Positions 18,917 through 30,280 of a DNA stretch of 64,000 nt are shown here, in pieces. Source of the DNA: Alkalihalobacterium alkalinitrilicum (GTDB lineage: Bacteria; Bacillota; Bacilli; Bacillales; Bacillaceae_F); assembly GCF_002019605.1 (NCBI RefSeq), contig NZ_KV917368.1:3131517-3195516 (forward strand), written 5' to 3'. The position numbers were made by a program, and so were the translations under genes. Positions within the stretch are counted from its first letter, which is position 1, and each line of letters starts with the position of its first letter. Below the pieces are notes generated by a model. That model saw only the letters and a list, made by a program, of their open reading frames with translations. It was not told where the DNA came from and ran no database searches.

Positions 18917-19354
18917 CTATTTTCCTTTTTCAATAATTGACTCCAATCTTTCAATTAGGTCTTTGAGATTAATAAGGTTAACTAACGCTAAAAGCAATTT
19001 TAGAAGTCGCTTTCTTTCTAGAGGAACGTGCTTTACTAAATCTTTACGTTGTTTTCGAAGTTGTTCTAATAAACTTACTATTTTTTCTATTAATGCTTCG
19101 ATTTTTTCTTCTAGTTGTTTACGAATTTTTCTAAGAACATCTAGGTCAATTAAGTGTGGTAAAGTTTGTTCTCTATTGATCTTCAATAAAGATTCTATGT
19201 CAAGGTGTTTATCTAGCTTTGGTTTTATTAGATGACCTTTTTTAGAATCTTCCAATAAAGACTCAAGTAAATCTCGCAGTTTTGCTTCAGACTCTACCCC
19301 AAGTCGTTTTAATAACTCTTGAAGAGTTAGCTCTGTTTTCTTTTCCATCTTCAT
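18917..19354 (-). CDS. Uncharacterised, highly helical Lys/Leu/Glu-rich protein
   Basis: 145 residues if started at the ATG at 19354; a second ATG at 19348 gives better spacing from AAGGAG. I do not recognise the family. Almost the whole protein is heptad-like (long runs of Leu, Lys, Glu, with ERLESIIEKGK at the end), with no cysteine, no membrane segment and no signal peptide. It could be a coiled-coil structural or spore-associated protein, but nothing in the neighbourhood indicates a role. Confidence 0.65.
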   Translation of the reverse strand: MKMEKKTELTLQELLKRLGVESEAKLRDLLESLLEDSKKGHLIKPKLDKHLDIESLLKINREQTLPHLIDLDVLRKIRKQLEEKIEALIEKIVSLLEQLRKQRKDLVKHVPLERKRLLKLLLALVNLINLKDLIERLESIIEKGK

Positions 19355-19399
19355 ATTCTCCTTTCTAAGAAAATCTTTATTTTGTACTAGTATATTCAT

Positions 19400-20142
19400 G
19401 GTTACTAACTTTGTTCTGAAAATGATTATCTTGCCTTGTATTACTGGGTATATAGTTGCGGTATATGTATTAAGTATAGTGTAATGTCCGCTAACACTTT
19501 CATGGCACGATTATTTATTACAGACAAACGAAACCACCAAAAATTCTATTAAAGTAAATAGAGCCTTTTCAATTGCATTAAAAACTTTTGACGCACTGTT
19601 ATATCATTTATTTACCTTCAGAAGTTATAAGTGAACAGCATTCAACATAGCTTGGATAGTGATGAGAAACTAAATAGTGTTGCAGTGTTTTACCTTATTT
19701 TCTTACTCAAGTTTTACATTTATCAATAGAAAAAGTAATATTTCAATTCATTTATTAATAGGAAAATAGGAACTTCAAGGAATATCCTCGTCATGTCTTG
19801 CCTAATATCATTTCTTCTCATGATATTGTTAATACGAGCATATATATATATTGCAATTCTATAAAAGTCTAATTGTCCATGCTGATTTTCCATAAATTCT
19901 TAGAAATAATTATTTTTCTATCTAATTTTTTCCTTACATTCTCATTTTCATTTAGTAATTTTCAATTATCATTTCTACTATCCACCGAAAATATCTTAAG
20001 TTTCGACTTCTTTTTTTGGGGGTATTACAATTGGTAGAGATCTTCTTTTCCATAAATTCCTCTAATTCAAAATGGTTGAACTTGTTGCTTAAAATATTTT
20101 TTTAAAGCAAGTCTTTATTCTTTCAATTTAATTAATAATTTA
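19400..20142. other. Long intergenic region, nothing recognised
   Basis: About 740 bp of AT-rich sequence upstream of katG. I see no ORF with a start site, no tRNA and no clear terminator. It contains a short (TA)n run near 19840. Confidence 0.5.
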
Positions 20143-20157
20143 TTATAATGATTACAT
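20143..20157. promoter_or_regulatory. PerR-type box upstream of katG
   Basis: TTATAATGATTACAT agrees with the PerR box TTATAATNATTATAA at all but two fixed positions and lies about 90 bp before the katG ATG. A second AT palindrome (AATAATTATT) follows within 15 bp and may be a second binding site. Confidence 0.6.
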
Positions 20158-20200
20158 AATAATAATTATTGTTTCTAACTTGTTATTTTTTTTAGACTAG

Positions 20201-22462
<2,262 letters not shown>

Positions 22463-22474
22463 GTGTAAGAGGTA

Positions 22475-22505
22475 ACCGCCGTCAGTTTATCTACGGCGGT
22501 TTTTC
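22475..22505 (+). terminator. Terminator of katG
   Basis: ACCGCCG ... CGGCGGT stem followed by TTTTT. Confidence 0.88.
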
Positions 22506-22570
22506 TGTGCGACGGGCAGTCGCACCTTGTCACTTACAGGATGTTTATGTTTGGAATTCGTCGTAGCTTT

Positions 22571-22840
22571 TTATTTATTAACTGTACATGACTTCCAATT
22601 ATTCTCCGTCATGATCCGTGATACCGTTCGTTCACTTACAATTACACCACGCTTATTTAGCGTCTTGGCGATCTTAATGCTTCCATAGCGTTGCTTAAAC
22701 TCAAGATGGGTTTGAAGGATTAACTTGCTCATTTTTTCTCGTTTCTTTTGTCTGTTACTTTTGGGACGGTTGATCCATTTAAAGTAGCCACTTTTAGAAA
22801 CTCCCAAAACTGTGCACATCTTCCCCACTCGGTAACAGGA
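22571..22840 (-). pseudogene. IS3-family transposase orfB, N-terminal fragment
   Basis: About 85 residues: the MCTVLGVSKSGYFKW start and the HTH_21-like RYGSIKIAKTLNKRG region of IS3/IS150-type orfB. The integrase core with the DDE residues is absent, so it is not active. Confidence 0.75.
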
Positions 22841-22869
22841 AAGCAGTTGTTATGAATAAATTCATAATT

Positions 22870-23094
22870 TTACCGAGGGCTTTTCACGAAGTAGTGCATC
22901 GCCTTTTTTAGGATTTCATCTTCCTCTTCTAGATCACGGATTTGCTTTTGTAACGCCTTTAATTCAGCAGCTGAACTAGAAAATTTTTGTACTGCTTTGA
23001 TTTCAGGTTGTTGGCCATATTTTTTTACCCAACCATGAAGCGTATTTTCATTTACATCTATTTCTCTAGCTACTTGAGCTTTTGCCACTGTCAT
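22870..23094 (-). CDS. IS3-family transposase orfA
   Basis: 74 residues from the ATG at 23094. Helix-turn-helix start (VAREIDVNENTLHGWVKKYG) and a leucine-zipper-like tail (ELKALQKQIRDLEEEDEILKKA cut to its key heptads), typical of IS3 orfA. Non-functional as part of a truncated element. Confidence 0.7.
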   Translation of the reverse strand: MTVAKAQVAREIDVNENTLHGWVKKYGQQPEIKAVQKFSSSAAELKALQKQIRDLEEEDEILKKAMHYFVKSPR

Positions 23095-23149
23095 GCACCT
23101 CACAAATTGTCATTTATTTTATTATAACAATCTGTGTCTACTTTCAGTC

Positions 23150-23606
23150 TAGCATCAGTCCTATTGGATTGTCTGCTTCAGTGTAGGAATTGCACGCCGA
23201 GTTCTCATTCTTCTTACTTGTTCAGTCCTTCCTTCATCACTTCGAATTGATGAAGTACTATGACGTCTGCTGACTTCTGACTGTTCAGCTATTTATCACT
23301 AAATAGATTACCAATTGTGCTTGGCATTTCATCAGATCTCCCCAGGTAAGAGTACAATCTTTCCTTCCCTCCATCTGCATCATTTACTTTGTATCACCTT
23401 CGGCAGAAAGGGCTTTGTTTTGTTGTGCAAACTCATCCAATGATACCTAGCCTTGTATGAAGTTCGTGTTCCTCAGACCGAAAGTTTGCCGCCCGCTTCC
23501 TTCAGATTCCACGTCACCATGGACACTCTTGCGTTAGGCTAACTGTTACTTCTACCTTCACAGTTCGGGACTTTCATCCTAGAGATTGCCCCCATGCTGG
23601 GCGCAC
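23150..23606 (-). mobile_element. 5' fragment of a group II intron
   Basis: Read on the minus strand the segment begins GTGCGCCCAGCATGGG, close to the 5' end of Ll.LtrB-type introns (GUGYG start, GUGCGCCCAG), and continues as GC-richer, ORF-free, hairpin-rich sequence as expected for intron domain I. The maturase gene and domains V-VI are missing; it is cut by the IS3 remnant. The 5' boundary is 23606 or 23608. Identification is by recollection of intron sequences. Confidence 0.6.
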
Positions 23607-23611
23607 ACAAG

Positions 23612-23641
23612 AGATGGAACAAGAAAAGCCTTGTCCCATCT
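23612..23641. terminator. Terminator-like inverted repeat at the intron insertion point
   Basis: AGATGG and ACAAG arms pair with CTTGT and CCATCT around a short loop (one mismatch). It lies a few bases from the intron 5' boundary. Some bacterial introns (class C) insert beside terminators, so this may be the target hairpin. Confidence 0.45.
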
Positions 23642-23686
23642 AACTCGGCGAATGCCGAGAGTCTATTGTTAAAAGGAGAGGATTTA

Positions 23687-25241
23687 ATGGTTATTGAAAA
23701 AGATGTAATGGTACCCATGCGAGATGAAATACATTTGGCAGCTGATATTTATCGACCTGATGTGACAGAAAAAGTACCAGCCTTGATTTGTCTTATCCCG
23801 TATGGTAAGGAAATTCCAGCACTCTCGCTTACACTGCCTCCACAAGCGCGTCCAAGTTCACTTTGGAACGGTGTTATCGAGGCAGGTGATATCAACGCTG
23901 TTGTCACTCACGGCTATGGTCATGTCATTGCCGATGACGCGGGATCGGCGGTTCAGAAGGAGTTCTGAGCGGTAACTATAAAAGTGGTAGTGGTGGTGAA
24001 GGTGATGGAAAGGACGTTCACATATCATCGAGTGGATTGCCAAACAGCCTTGGTGTGATGGGAATATTGGAATGATCGGTATCTCGTACTTTGCCACTGT
24101 ACAACTACTCCCATCGGCTGAAAATCCACCCCATTTGAAGCAGTCTTTACCAACGGAGGACATTTCGACATGTACGAGCTTGGCTATCATGGAGGGATTT
24201 TGTGGTTAATGCCACGAGCATCACGCGAAGGACATGGCGGTGACAGTGGTACGCGATAAGTAACGTAAAAAGCAAGAGCAAGATTGACTACACCAAAGAG
24301 GTCCTATGTCGATGCCTTTTAGCCAGTAGTCATAACAACGGAACAGCTCCTCGTGATTTCATGAAACGGTTGTTCCTGCATTGGTGGGTATGGCTGCAAG
24401 TCTAGTTTCTTTACGCCTTTCACTTTATTGAACGTGTTAATCGTTCCTTCAAACCGTCCAGCCGCGCCCCCACTTGACTTGGAAATAGGCAGGTAAGGTT
24501 ACCTTGTCGGCTACAGTGAGTGCACTTCCTTCTTTCCAGAATGGCCCGTCATGTTGATTAAGTAGAAAATCATTCCAGCCCGTGTATTATGGATGAGCCT
24601 ACAGTACAGTATTTCGTTGAACGTGAGAATAAATGGCGCGAGGCAGAGCAATGGCCTCTTCTAGACACTCAATGGAAAGAATTCTACTTGCTTCCTCGCA
24701 TATGCTCAGTGATAAACCAGAGCCTCTTGCTGCAGACTTTGCACCGCCAGTTGACTTTTGTCAAGCACCACCTACTGTACTTCAAAACAGAGTCGGTGAA
24801 ATGGAAAAGTGGAAAATTTTTAGACGATATTGAAATGAGTGGTCATGGCGCCCTTTACGTCCTCGTGGCCATCGATACGGATGACACGAATTTAATTGCA
24901 AAAATTTACGACATCGATCCAAATGGAAAACGTAAATTCGTAACTTCTGGTTATCTTAAAGCATCGCACCGTGAGTTGGACAATACCAAATCCGAACCTG
25001 GAAAGCCTCACCATCCACACACACGGTCAGTCCCAGTTCCTCCAGGGAGGTTATCGAGTACGCCATTTATCTTTACCTATTTTCAAATATATTCAAAACT
25101 GGGCACAGACTTGAGCTCGAACTTGGTTTTAACGAAGCGATCAACGATGAAGATACACAGCTACTTCCGCTGGTCAGCTATCACCTACCAAGTGGACCTG
25201 CTACATCACTTAAAATCTACCGAGATGCGGCCCATCCTTAA
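23687..25241 (+). pseudogene. CocE/NonD-family alpha/beta hydrolase, broken by several frameshifts
   Basis: Starts with a good site (AGGAGAGG) and MVIEKDVMVPMRDEIHLAADIYRP, the N-terminus of CocE/NonD (X-Pro dipeptidyl-peptidase S15-like) hydrolases. Family blocks then appear in different frames: GYGHVIADDAG, a GNIGMIGISY-like nucleophile elbow near 24060-24100, and the beta-sandwich C-terminal domain from about 24800 (FLDDIEMSGHGALYVLVAID; then RSVPVPPGRL). The last frame ends KIYRDAAHP at 25241. At least three frame changes make it inactive. Lies between two mobile-element remnants. Confidence 0.75.
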
Positions 25242-25324
25242 CGGTTGATGCTACCGCTTTTTCCTGTTTTTAATAAAAGATAAAAATTTGAAAATTCAAT
25301 TGGTATTTGTCCAATAACCGATTT

Positions 25325-26568
25325 TCAAAAACGAACATTGTTTAATTGGAAGAATTCTTTGAGATAAGCAATCACCCGCTCAACTGCACTTCGTTGCTTG
25401 TAGATGGTTTTCCACGCTTTTGAACCGCGGGCTGGAGCTGTGTAACGACGTAAATCAGTCGTGATTTTCACTTTATACACCTTTTGACATAACGTATCTT
25501 GCGCTAACGGACAGTCTTTACACTCTTTAGGTCGCGTGTATTTTAGCGTCTCGTAAGTAGAGTCATGACTATCGTAGCGATATGAATGTTCTCGAACACA
25601 GGTAGGGGCAAAATGCTGGTCAAATCCTACTAACTCTGATTCGTTTTTCTTGTTGTAAGCAATGATGGATTGGGCACCCATTCGATAGATTTGTTCGTAA
25701 ATCGCAGGATAGTCATACCCTGCATCTAGTGTGCTGAAAGTAATCGGAAGCATAGAGAGTCGCTCTTGAATTCCCTTTAATAAAGGGATTGCGGCTTTTC
25801 CGTCATTTAAGTTTCCAGAGGTAAAGAGTGATTGAAGGATGTATTGACTTTTGGTTCCAACCGCAAAGTGTCCTTTGTAACCAAACCAAAATACGTTCTT
25901 TCCTTCACTATTTTTCTTGATCCCCCATTTAGGTCTAGAGGAACGGCTGCACGTAATTCAGCTAAAGGTGAACCAAGTTGAGTTTCAATCTTTTTCTCGT
26001 AAAGTGGCCGTGCCGCTTCGTGTTCAGCCTTTTCTTGAAGCCATTTCTCTTGTTCTTCTTTTGATTTACGCCCACGTTTCTTGGGCTCAGTTTTAGGCTT
26101 CTCTTCTTTCGCTGGTGCTTGGTCACGTGCTTCAATGTGAGTTGCGTCAAGAGCGACTGTATCATCTGTGATGAAACCTTCTAGAATAGCCTGAAGGATT
26201 TGTGTTTCTTGCACACGTTCAAGAATGTCTGATTCAGCTAATTTCGTGAGCATTCTCGAATAAGATGCTTCGTATGGGATAGCATCAGATAAAAGGAATC
26301 CACAATCTAGACGGAACATATAGTCGTGTTTAAGTCGTTTGATTAGGTCTTTTATCGTTGGAATTCGTTCAAGAATTCTAGCGACAAGAGAATAAATCAT
26401 CGCAGCATAGTTGAGCTGAACTGGCGCACCATTAAGGGCTTTTTTCGAAACTACAGCTAGAATAGGATAGATGTCAATGGTCGGAAATACTGCTTCAAAA
26501 CGGTGGGTAGGTTCTAAATTATATAAATCTTGCAGGTCAAATAGGCTTCCTTGTCGTATAATAGTCAT
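25325..26568 (-). pseudogene. IS1182-type transposase, frameshifted and truncated
   Basis: Starts at 26568 (MTIIRQGSLFDLQDLYNLEP) and reads through DUF772-like sequence and the first catalytic Asp (VALDATHIEARD). The frame is lost near 25920. It resumes in another frame with the second Asp (FSTLDAGYD), a cysteine block (KECKDCPLAQDTLC) and the catalytic Glu region (KQRSAVERVIAYLK). It stops early after NNVRF, short of the usual C-terminal end. One indel plus loss of the 3' end, so inactive. Confidence 0.85.
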
Positions 26569-26766
26569 AAAGGGAGTCTTCCTCCAGTCTGAGAGTTTGT
26601 TTGGTCACTTACTCATTCGACTTTTGGGGAGGTACTCCTTTTTTCATGTCTTGAAAACCTTGCCTGACTTGGGATTGAAATTATGAAATTTATTCAATTA
26701 TATAAAGACGAAAGAACAGAGAACTTTAACCATACAACAAGTAAATTTACTACATCATTCTCTTAT

Positions 26767-27471
26767 CTATAGCTGCTCTTTGTACCCATCAAATAACCTA
26801 CCGCCATGGTCTTCCAATACTTTTTCGATTAATGTACTTAGAGGCCTACTATTTCCCGTCTTCATAAAGATTTGAAAAGCTTCTACATATCGTTCACAAA
26901 AGTCCTTATCGAAATTAAGTAAAGAACGATACAGCCACTTTCCATATCCAATCCAATGGCCATTTGCTCTTAAAACAAATTCAGAAACAATATCAAACAG
27001 TTTATACCCCACAAAGATTTTTTCTTTATGATCCGTATAGCTATTTAAATCCTCTAATAAATCTGTAATCATAAATCGCATAGATTGTTGCTTTTCCTCA
27101 GTCCATTCAGAAGGGCCATTTCTTAAATATTCTATGGCTACACCTTGAATTTCTTTAGCTGATCCATCATCTTTTATAATTATCCCCTCAGCACACATTC
27201 GCGGTATCGAAGGAATACCTTCTAGACGACTTACTTCAAAAGCAAAGGATAAAGACATACGGTTATAAACAAACGCTTCAAATTTCCAATCGAAACAAAA
27301 GAAACATTGTCGAAAAGATAATGACTGTGTTTCATCAATGATAACGATATCTAAATCTGAATGTTTTGTTAGTTCCCCTCTTGCACCACTCCCAGCCAAA
27401 AATGCAACGTCACAATGAGGAAACGATTGTTGAAGAAAGTTTCGTGCAGCTGTTTTTTCTGGCATTTTCAT
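26767..27471 (-). CDS. Nucleotidyltransferase-domain protein (DNA polymerase beta superfamily)
   Basis: 234 residues from the ATG at 27471 (AGGAGG nine bases upstream). The MNT-type motif is at about 26-45: AGSGARGELTKHSDLDIVII, containing the GS and D-x-D metal ligands. The rest is helical with no other known domain that I recognise. Related proteins include aminoglycoside and streptomycin nucleotidyltransferases and toxin-antitoxin MNT proteins, but no HEPN partner gene is adjacent. Substrate unknown. Confidence 0.75.
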   Translation of the reverse strand: MKMPEKTAARNFLQQSFPHCDVAFLAGSGARGELTKHSDLDIVIIDETQSLSFRQCFFCFDWKFEAFVYNRMSLSFAFEVSRLEGIPSIPRMCAEGIIIKDDGSAKEIQGVAIEYLRNGPSEWTEEKQQSMRFMITDLLEDLNSYTDHKEKIFVGYKLFDIVSEFVLRANGHWIGYGKWLYRSLLNFDKDFCERYVEAFQIFMKTGNSRPLSTLIEKVLEDHGGRLFDGYKEQL

Positions 27472-27605
27472 TGTTCTTTGCCTCCTAAAATGAATAAAAC
27501 GCACTCATATGCCATATGTTATTCACCCCAAGATGTACGTGACATAAACTTCCTAATTATGTAACAAACCTTAGCGTGTCTGTTTTTAAGTGAAATGGGG
27601 GTAAT

Positions 27606-27652
27606 ATAGGGGCTGTCCCATAAGGTCATAAAATGACCTATGGGCAGACCTT
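27606..27652. repeat. Strong inverted repeat, possible mobile-element end
   Basis: GG-TG-CCCATA-GGTCAT with a 3-base AAA loop and the complementary ATGACC-TATGGG-CA-CC. GGGGCTGTCCCA-type ends occur at many Bacillus insertion sequences, so this may be a relic or a MITE. No T-run supports a terminator. Confidence 0.4.
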
Positions 27653-27672
27653 TGAGGTTTCCAAACTTCATC

Positions 27673-27777
27673 TTACCAACGGACAAATGCTGTACCAACA
27701 ATGATTAGTAGAATAAACAACACGACGATTAACGCGAAGTCACTAACTGGCTTAATTGGTTTGTGAATAAAAGACAT
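27673..27777 (-). CDS. YjcZ-family sporulation peptide (small, 34 residues)
   Basis: ATG at 27777 preceded by AAGGGGGA; stop at 27673. The peptide is a charged N-terminus (MSFIHKPIKPVSD), then the hydrophobic FALIVVLFILLIIVGTAF typical of YjcZ-type sporulation proteins, then VRW. It is a single-pass membrane peptide made during sporulation in relatives. Too short for ordinary ORF calling. Confidence 0.85.
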   Translation of the reverse strand: MSFIHKPIKPVSDFALIVVLFILLIIVGTAFVRW

Positions 27778-27953
27778 ATCAAATTCCCCCTTCCACATTT
27801 TTTCGTGATGAACACCACACTAATAACGTATGTACTGCTAATCCTATTTGTGTAGGGATATCACCAGAAAAAAGCTCATTTTTCAAAGACAGCGTAATGG
27901 AAATAAAGTTGAATTAAATAATACACCGTTTTAATTAGAAAATAATATAGTGC

Positions 27954-27982
27954 TAAAAAGACCGAAGAAAATTCCTCGGTCT
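27954..27982 (-). terminator. Terminator of the TolB-like gene
   Basis: AGACCGA-GAA ... TTC-TCGGTCT hairpin followed by TTTTTAG on the minus strand, about 120 bp after the stop at 28100. Confidence 0.8.
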
Positions 27983-28099
27983 ACAGAAAGGAAAGTAATA
28001 GTACCTTTTACATTTATTTAATCCAAAGAGGCTACTGTGAATGATTTCTGTTTTTACCTTTATTGCGTTGGACTCTGCAAGTTTGTTATGTGTGAAATC

Positions 28100-29506
28100 T
28101 TATTCATAACATGCTAGTAACATAAGAGTAGAGGCTAATGAATAGATATATTGATTACTCGCCCAAAGAATAAAGTAATTATAAGTTTCATCATCGATTT
28201 GAATCGGTTTAGGATATCTAACAATTAACGCCGCTTGCCCTCTCATTTCGGGTGGTTGATCAAATGAGGGGAAAATGAAACACGCTTCCTGGTTTTGAAT
28301 ATTAGTATGAAAAAGCCGCGGCTGTGTGCCATAAGGCATTAATGGATGAAAGGCTTCATCCAAGCAAACCTGACGAATATTTGGACCTGCAGATAAAGCA
28401 GAGATTTGGAAGAAACCGTCAACTCCTTCGTACCTTTCAGGACTCACCTCGGTCCAATTCATAGGATATTGAAACCTTACTCTATATAATGGGTTTTCAT
28501 ATGTTCTCCTAGGAAGGGAATTTTTTGAGGTTGGTGACCAGCTTACAGATGTGATCATTCCCCTTCTAACTAATTGGATCGGTACAGGATGATTGAGGTT
28601 AAAATACCACATTTCACTAGCAAAAGCTTGACCGTGACAACCAGAAAGGTAAACTATTTTTCTACTATCAGGCGACCAGGAAACAGGTGTAGCGAAACAA
28701 TCTGAAATGTTCCATGTACGGTCATTTTCCCCTCTATTACCTGTTGTTCTAACAAGAGAAAAATACCCCCGTTCAGAAAAAGCTGTGGCACTATAAGCAA
28801 TCTTTGATGAGTCAGGAGACCATGTAGGAAAGTAATTCTTAGCTTCAGGACCACCTCTAACTACAAACACTTCACCTGTAGTAAGGTCTACAGTATGAAT
28901 AATTGAAATACTTACACCAGGGGTCGTATACAGGGCAAAACGGCCATTAGGAGTAAGACGAACATAATTCAATCGCCCCTGTTGATTATTGGTGACTTGC
29001 TGTTTCCCTGTACCATCTACTCTGATACGAAATAGTTGACTAATACCATTTGCATCTGGTGCTTGATAAAGAAATTCAGTTCCGTTTGGAAACCATTGAA
29101 CATCGGTTGCCCCTGGTTCGATTATTCTTTGTGCTCGGTGTGAGACAACGTTATACAAGATCATTTGATTCAGCTTTGTGTACACTAAGCTTTGACTATC
29201 TGGGGACCAGTCTAACGTGTGTATTTCCCCTTCTATTAGTTGATCAATCTGCGCGATTTCGCCACTCGGCAGATGTAAGACATAAACAATTCTATCCTTT
29301 CCTACAAAAGCAATATAACTACTATCAGGAGACCAATAAGGTACTGAAAAGTAATCCGCCAATCCCTCAGTAAGACGAACTTGAACCCCGTTGCGTGGAT
29401 TATACACCCAAATATCGTAAGTATCATTAATACTAGATACATAGGCGATTAATCCAGTATCCCCTGGCTTCACGGTATAAAAATACTGTTGGAGTATAGC
29501 TGACAA
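28100..29506 (-). CDS. TolB-like WD40/beta-propeller protein with a C-terminal extra domain
   Basis: 468 residues using a TTG start at 29506, which has GGAGGAG seven bases upstream; the longer frame from 29581 has no site. Residues about 15-340 are a beta-propeller with repeated WSPDS-[QRSK] blades (at least five). It begins with FYTVKPGDTGLIAYVSS, reminiscent of a LysM start. The last about 120 residues form a separate domain with two cysteines. No clear signal peptide. Function unknown; TolB-like propellers bind proteins or glycans. Confidence 0.75.
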   Translation of the reverse strand: MSAILQQYFYTVKPGDTGLIAYVSSINDTYDIWVYNPRNGVQVRLTEGLADYFSVPYWSPDSSYIAFVGKDRIVYVLHLPSGEIAQIDQLIEGEIHTLDWSPDSQSLVYTKLNQMILYNVVSHRAQRIIEPGATDVQWFPNGTEFLYQAPDANGISQLFRIRVDGTGKQQVTNNQQGRLNYVRLTPNGRFALYTTPGVSISIIHTVDLTTGEVFVVRGGPEAKNYFPTWSPDSSKIAYSATAFSERGYFSLVRTTGNRGENDRTWNISDCFATPVSWSPDSRKIVYLSGCHGQAFASEMWYFNLNHPVPIQLVRRGMITSVSWSPTSKNSLPRRTYENPLYRVRFQYPMNWTEVSPERYEGVDGFFQISALSAGPNIRQVCLDEAFHPLMPYGTQPRLFHTNIQNQEACFIFPSFDQPPEMRGQAALIVRYPKPIQIDDETYNYFILWASNQYIYSLASTLMLLACYE

Positions 29507-29653
29507 TAAATCACTCCTCCCTAATATTAAATAAAAAATCGAGAATAGGATGCTTTTCGGAAAAAATACATTTGCCAACAAAGAAATCGATGAATCAAGA
29601 TATTCTCTGACTTTATTTTTTATTCAAATAACGCTTAAAAACTTTAATACTGG

Positions 29654-29720
29654 TTGGAGTCTGCCCCTCACTTCGCTAAAGTTTTAACGCACTGGGGGAC
29701 AGGCCCCGCTTCACTTAAAG
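29654..29720. repeat. Imperfect palindromic intergenic repeat
   Basis: GTCTGCCCC...TCACTTCGCTAAAG...ACGCACTGGGGGACAGGCCCC: the two ends are approximately inverted copies. The same style of GGGGTCTGTCCCC repeat is scattered through Bacillus-type genomes (from memory). Confidence 0.45.
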
Positions 29721-30100
29721 ATAGGTTGATAAATGCGTTTCATCGTGATATTTGGAGGTTTAATTTTGTTCATACATGGGAAAGACCAACAACGGCTCCT
29801 GTTGATGATTTTATAGAAGAAACGGAAATTTTTTCCCAGTCTTTTATAGATCCACCAAAAGAAATGACTCCTTCTACCCCAGCTGTTCCGAATACCTAAC
29901 CTATAAGTAATTGTCTTTATTTGATGATTTTTTTGGGGAGTCCGACCGTGAACATTCAAAGTCAAAACATATGAAAGCAGACAATAAGAAAAAGAAAGCA
30001 AAGAAGCAGCGGAAAAAAATCGAGGAAAGTAATAGCAGCAAAGCGTGGCGAACTGTGCTTGTAACTGTTCGCCACGCTTTGCATCTCATGGTTATGTAAT
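29720..30100 (+). other. Possible gene remnant or small ORFs, not convincing
   Basis: Two plus-strand frames look protein-like: one to 29899 ending PPKEMTPSTPAVPNT and one from a TTG at 29911 with a Lys-rich stretch. Neither has a good ribosome binding site. The second runs into the hairpin at 30038-30082. Confidence 0.25.
30038..30082. repeat. Perfect 16-bp inverted repeat
   Basis: Arms GCAAAGCGTGGCGAAC and GTTCGCCACGCTTTGC with a 13-base loop. No T-run on either strand, so not a standard terminator. Confidence 0.6.
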
Positions 30101-30280
30101 AAACCTTCTACACAGCTAAAAGCACCTGCACTGCATTTGGTCATTCAATTGTTTTTGAAATAATTCTAGTAATAACTACAATTCAGGTCAATTCCATTAT
30201 GTATCTTATCTTGATTAAAAAGAGGTGCCTCTACCAAGCTACTCAAGCTCTTAGCCTATGAAATAAGTCCATATTATTTC

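Larger units (their letters stand above)
22565..23150 (-). mobile_element. Truncated IS3-family insertion sequence
   Basis: Minus-strand remnant with an orfA (22870-23094) and only the first part of orfB (22571-22840). The DDE catalytic region of orfB is missing: the frame stops just after NNWKSCTVNK, next to the katG terminator region. The other end borders the group II intron fragment. Exact ends are uncertain. Confidence 0.75.

Noticed and set aside
27519-27701. 60-codon minus frame downstream of the YjcZ-type peptide
   Set aside because: It overlaps the YjcZ gene end and the inverted repeat and has no start signal.
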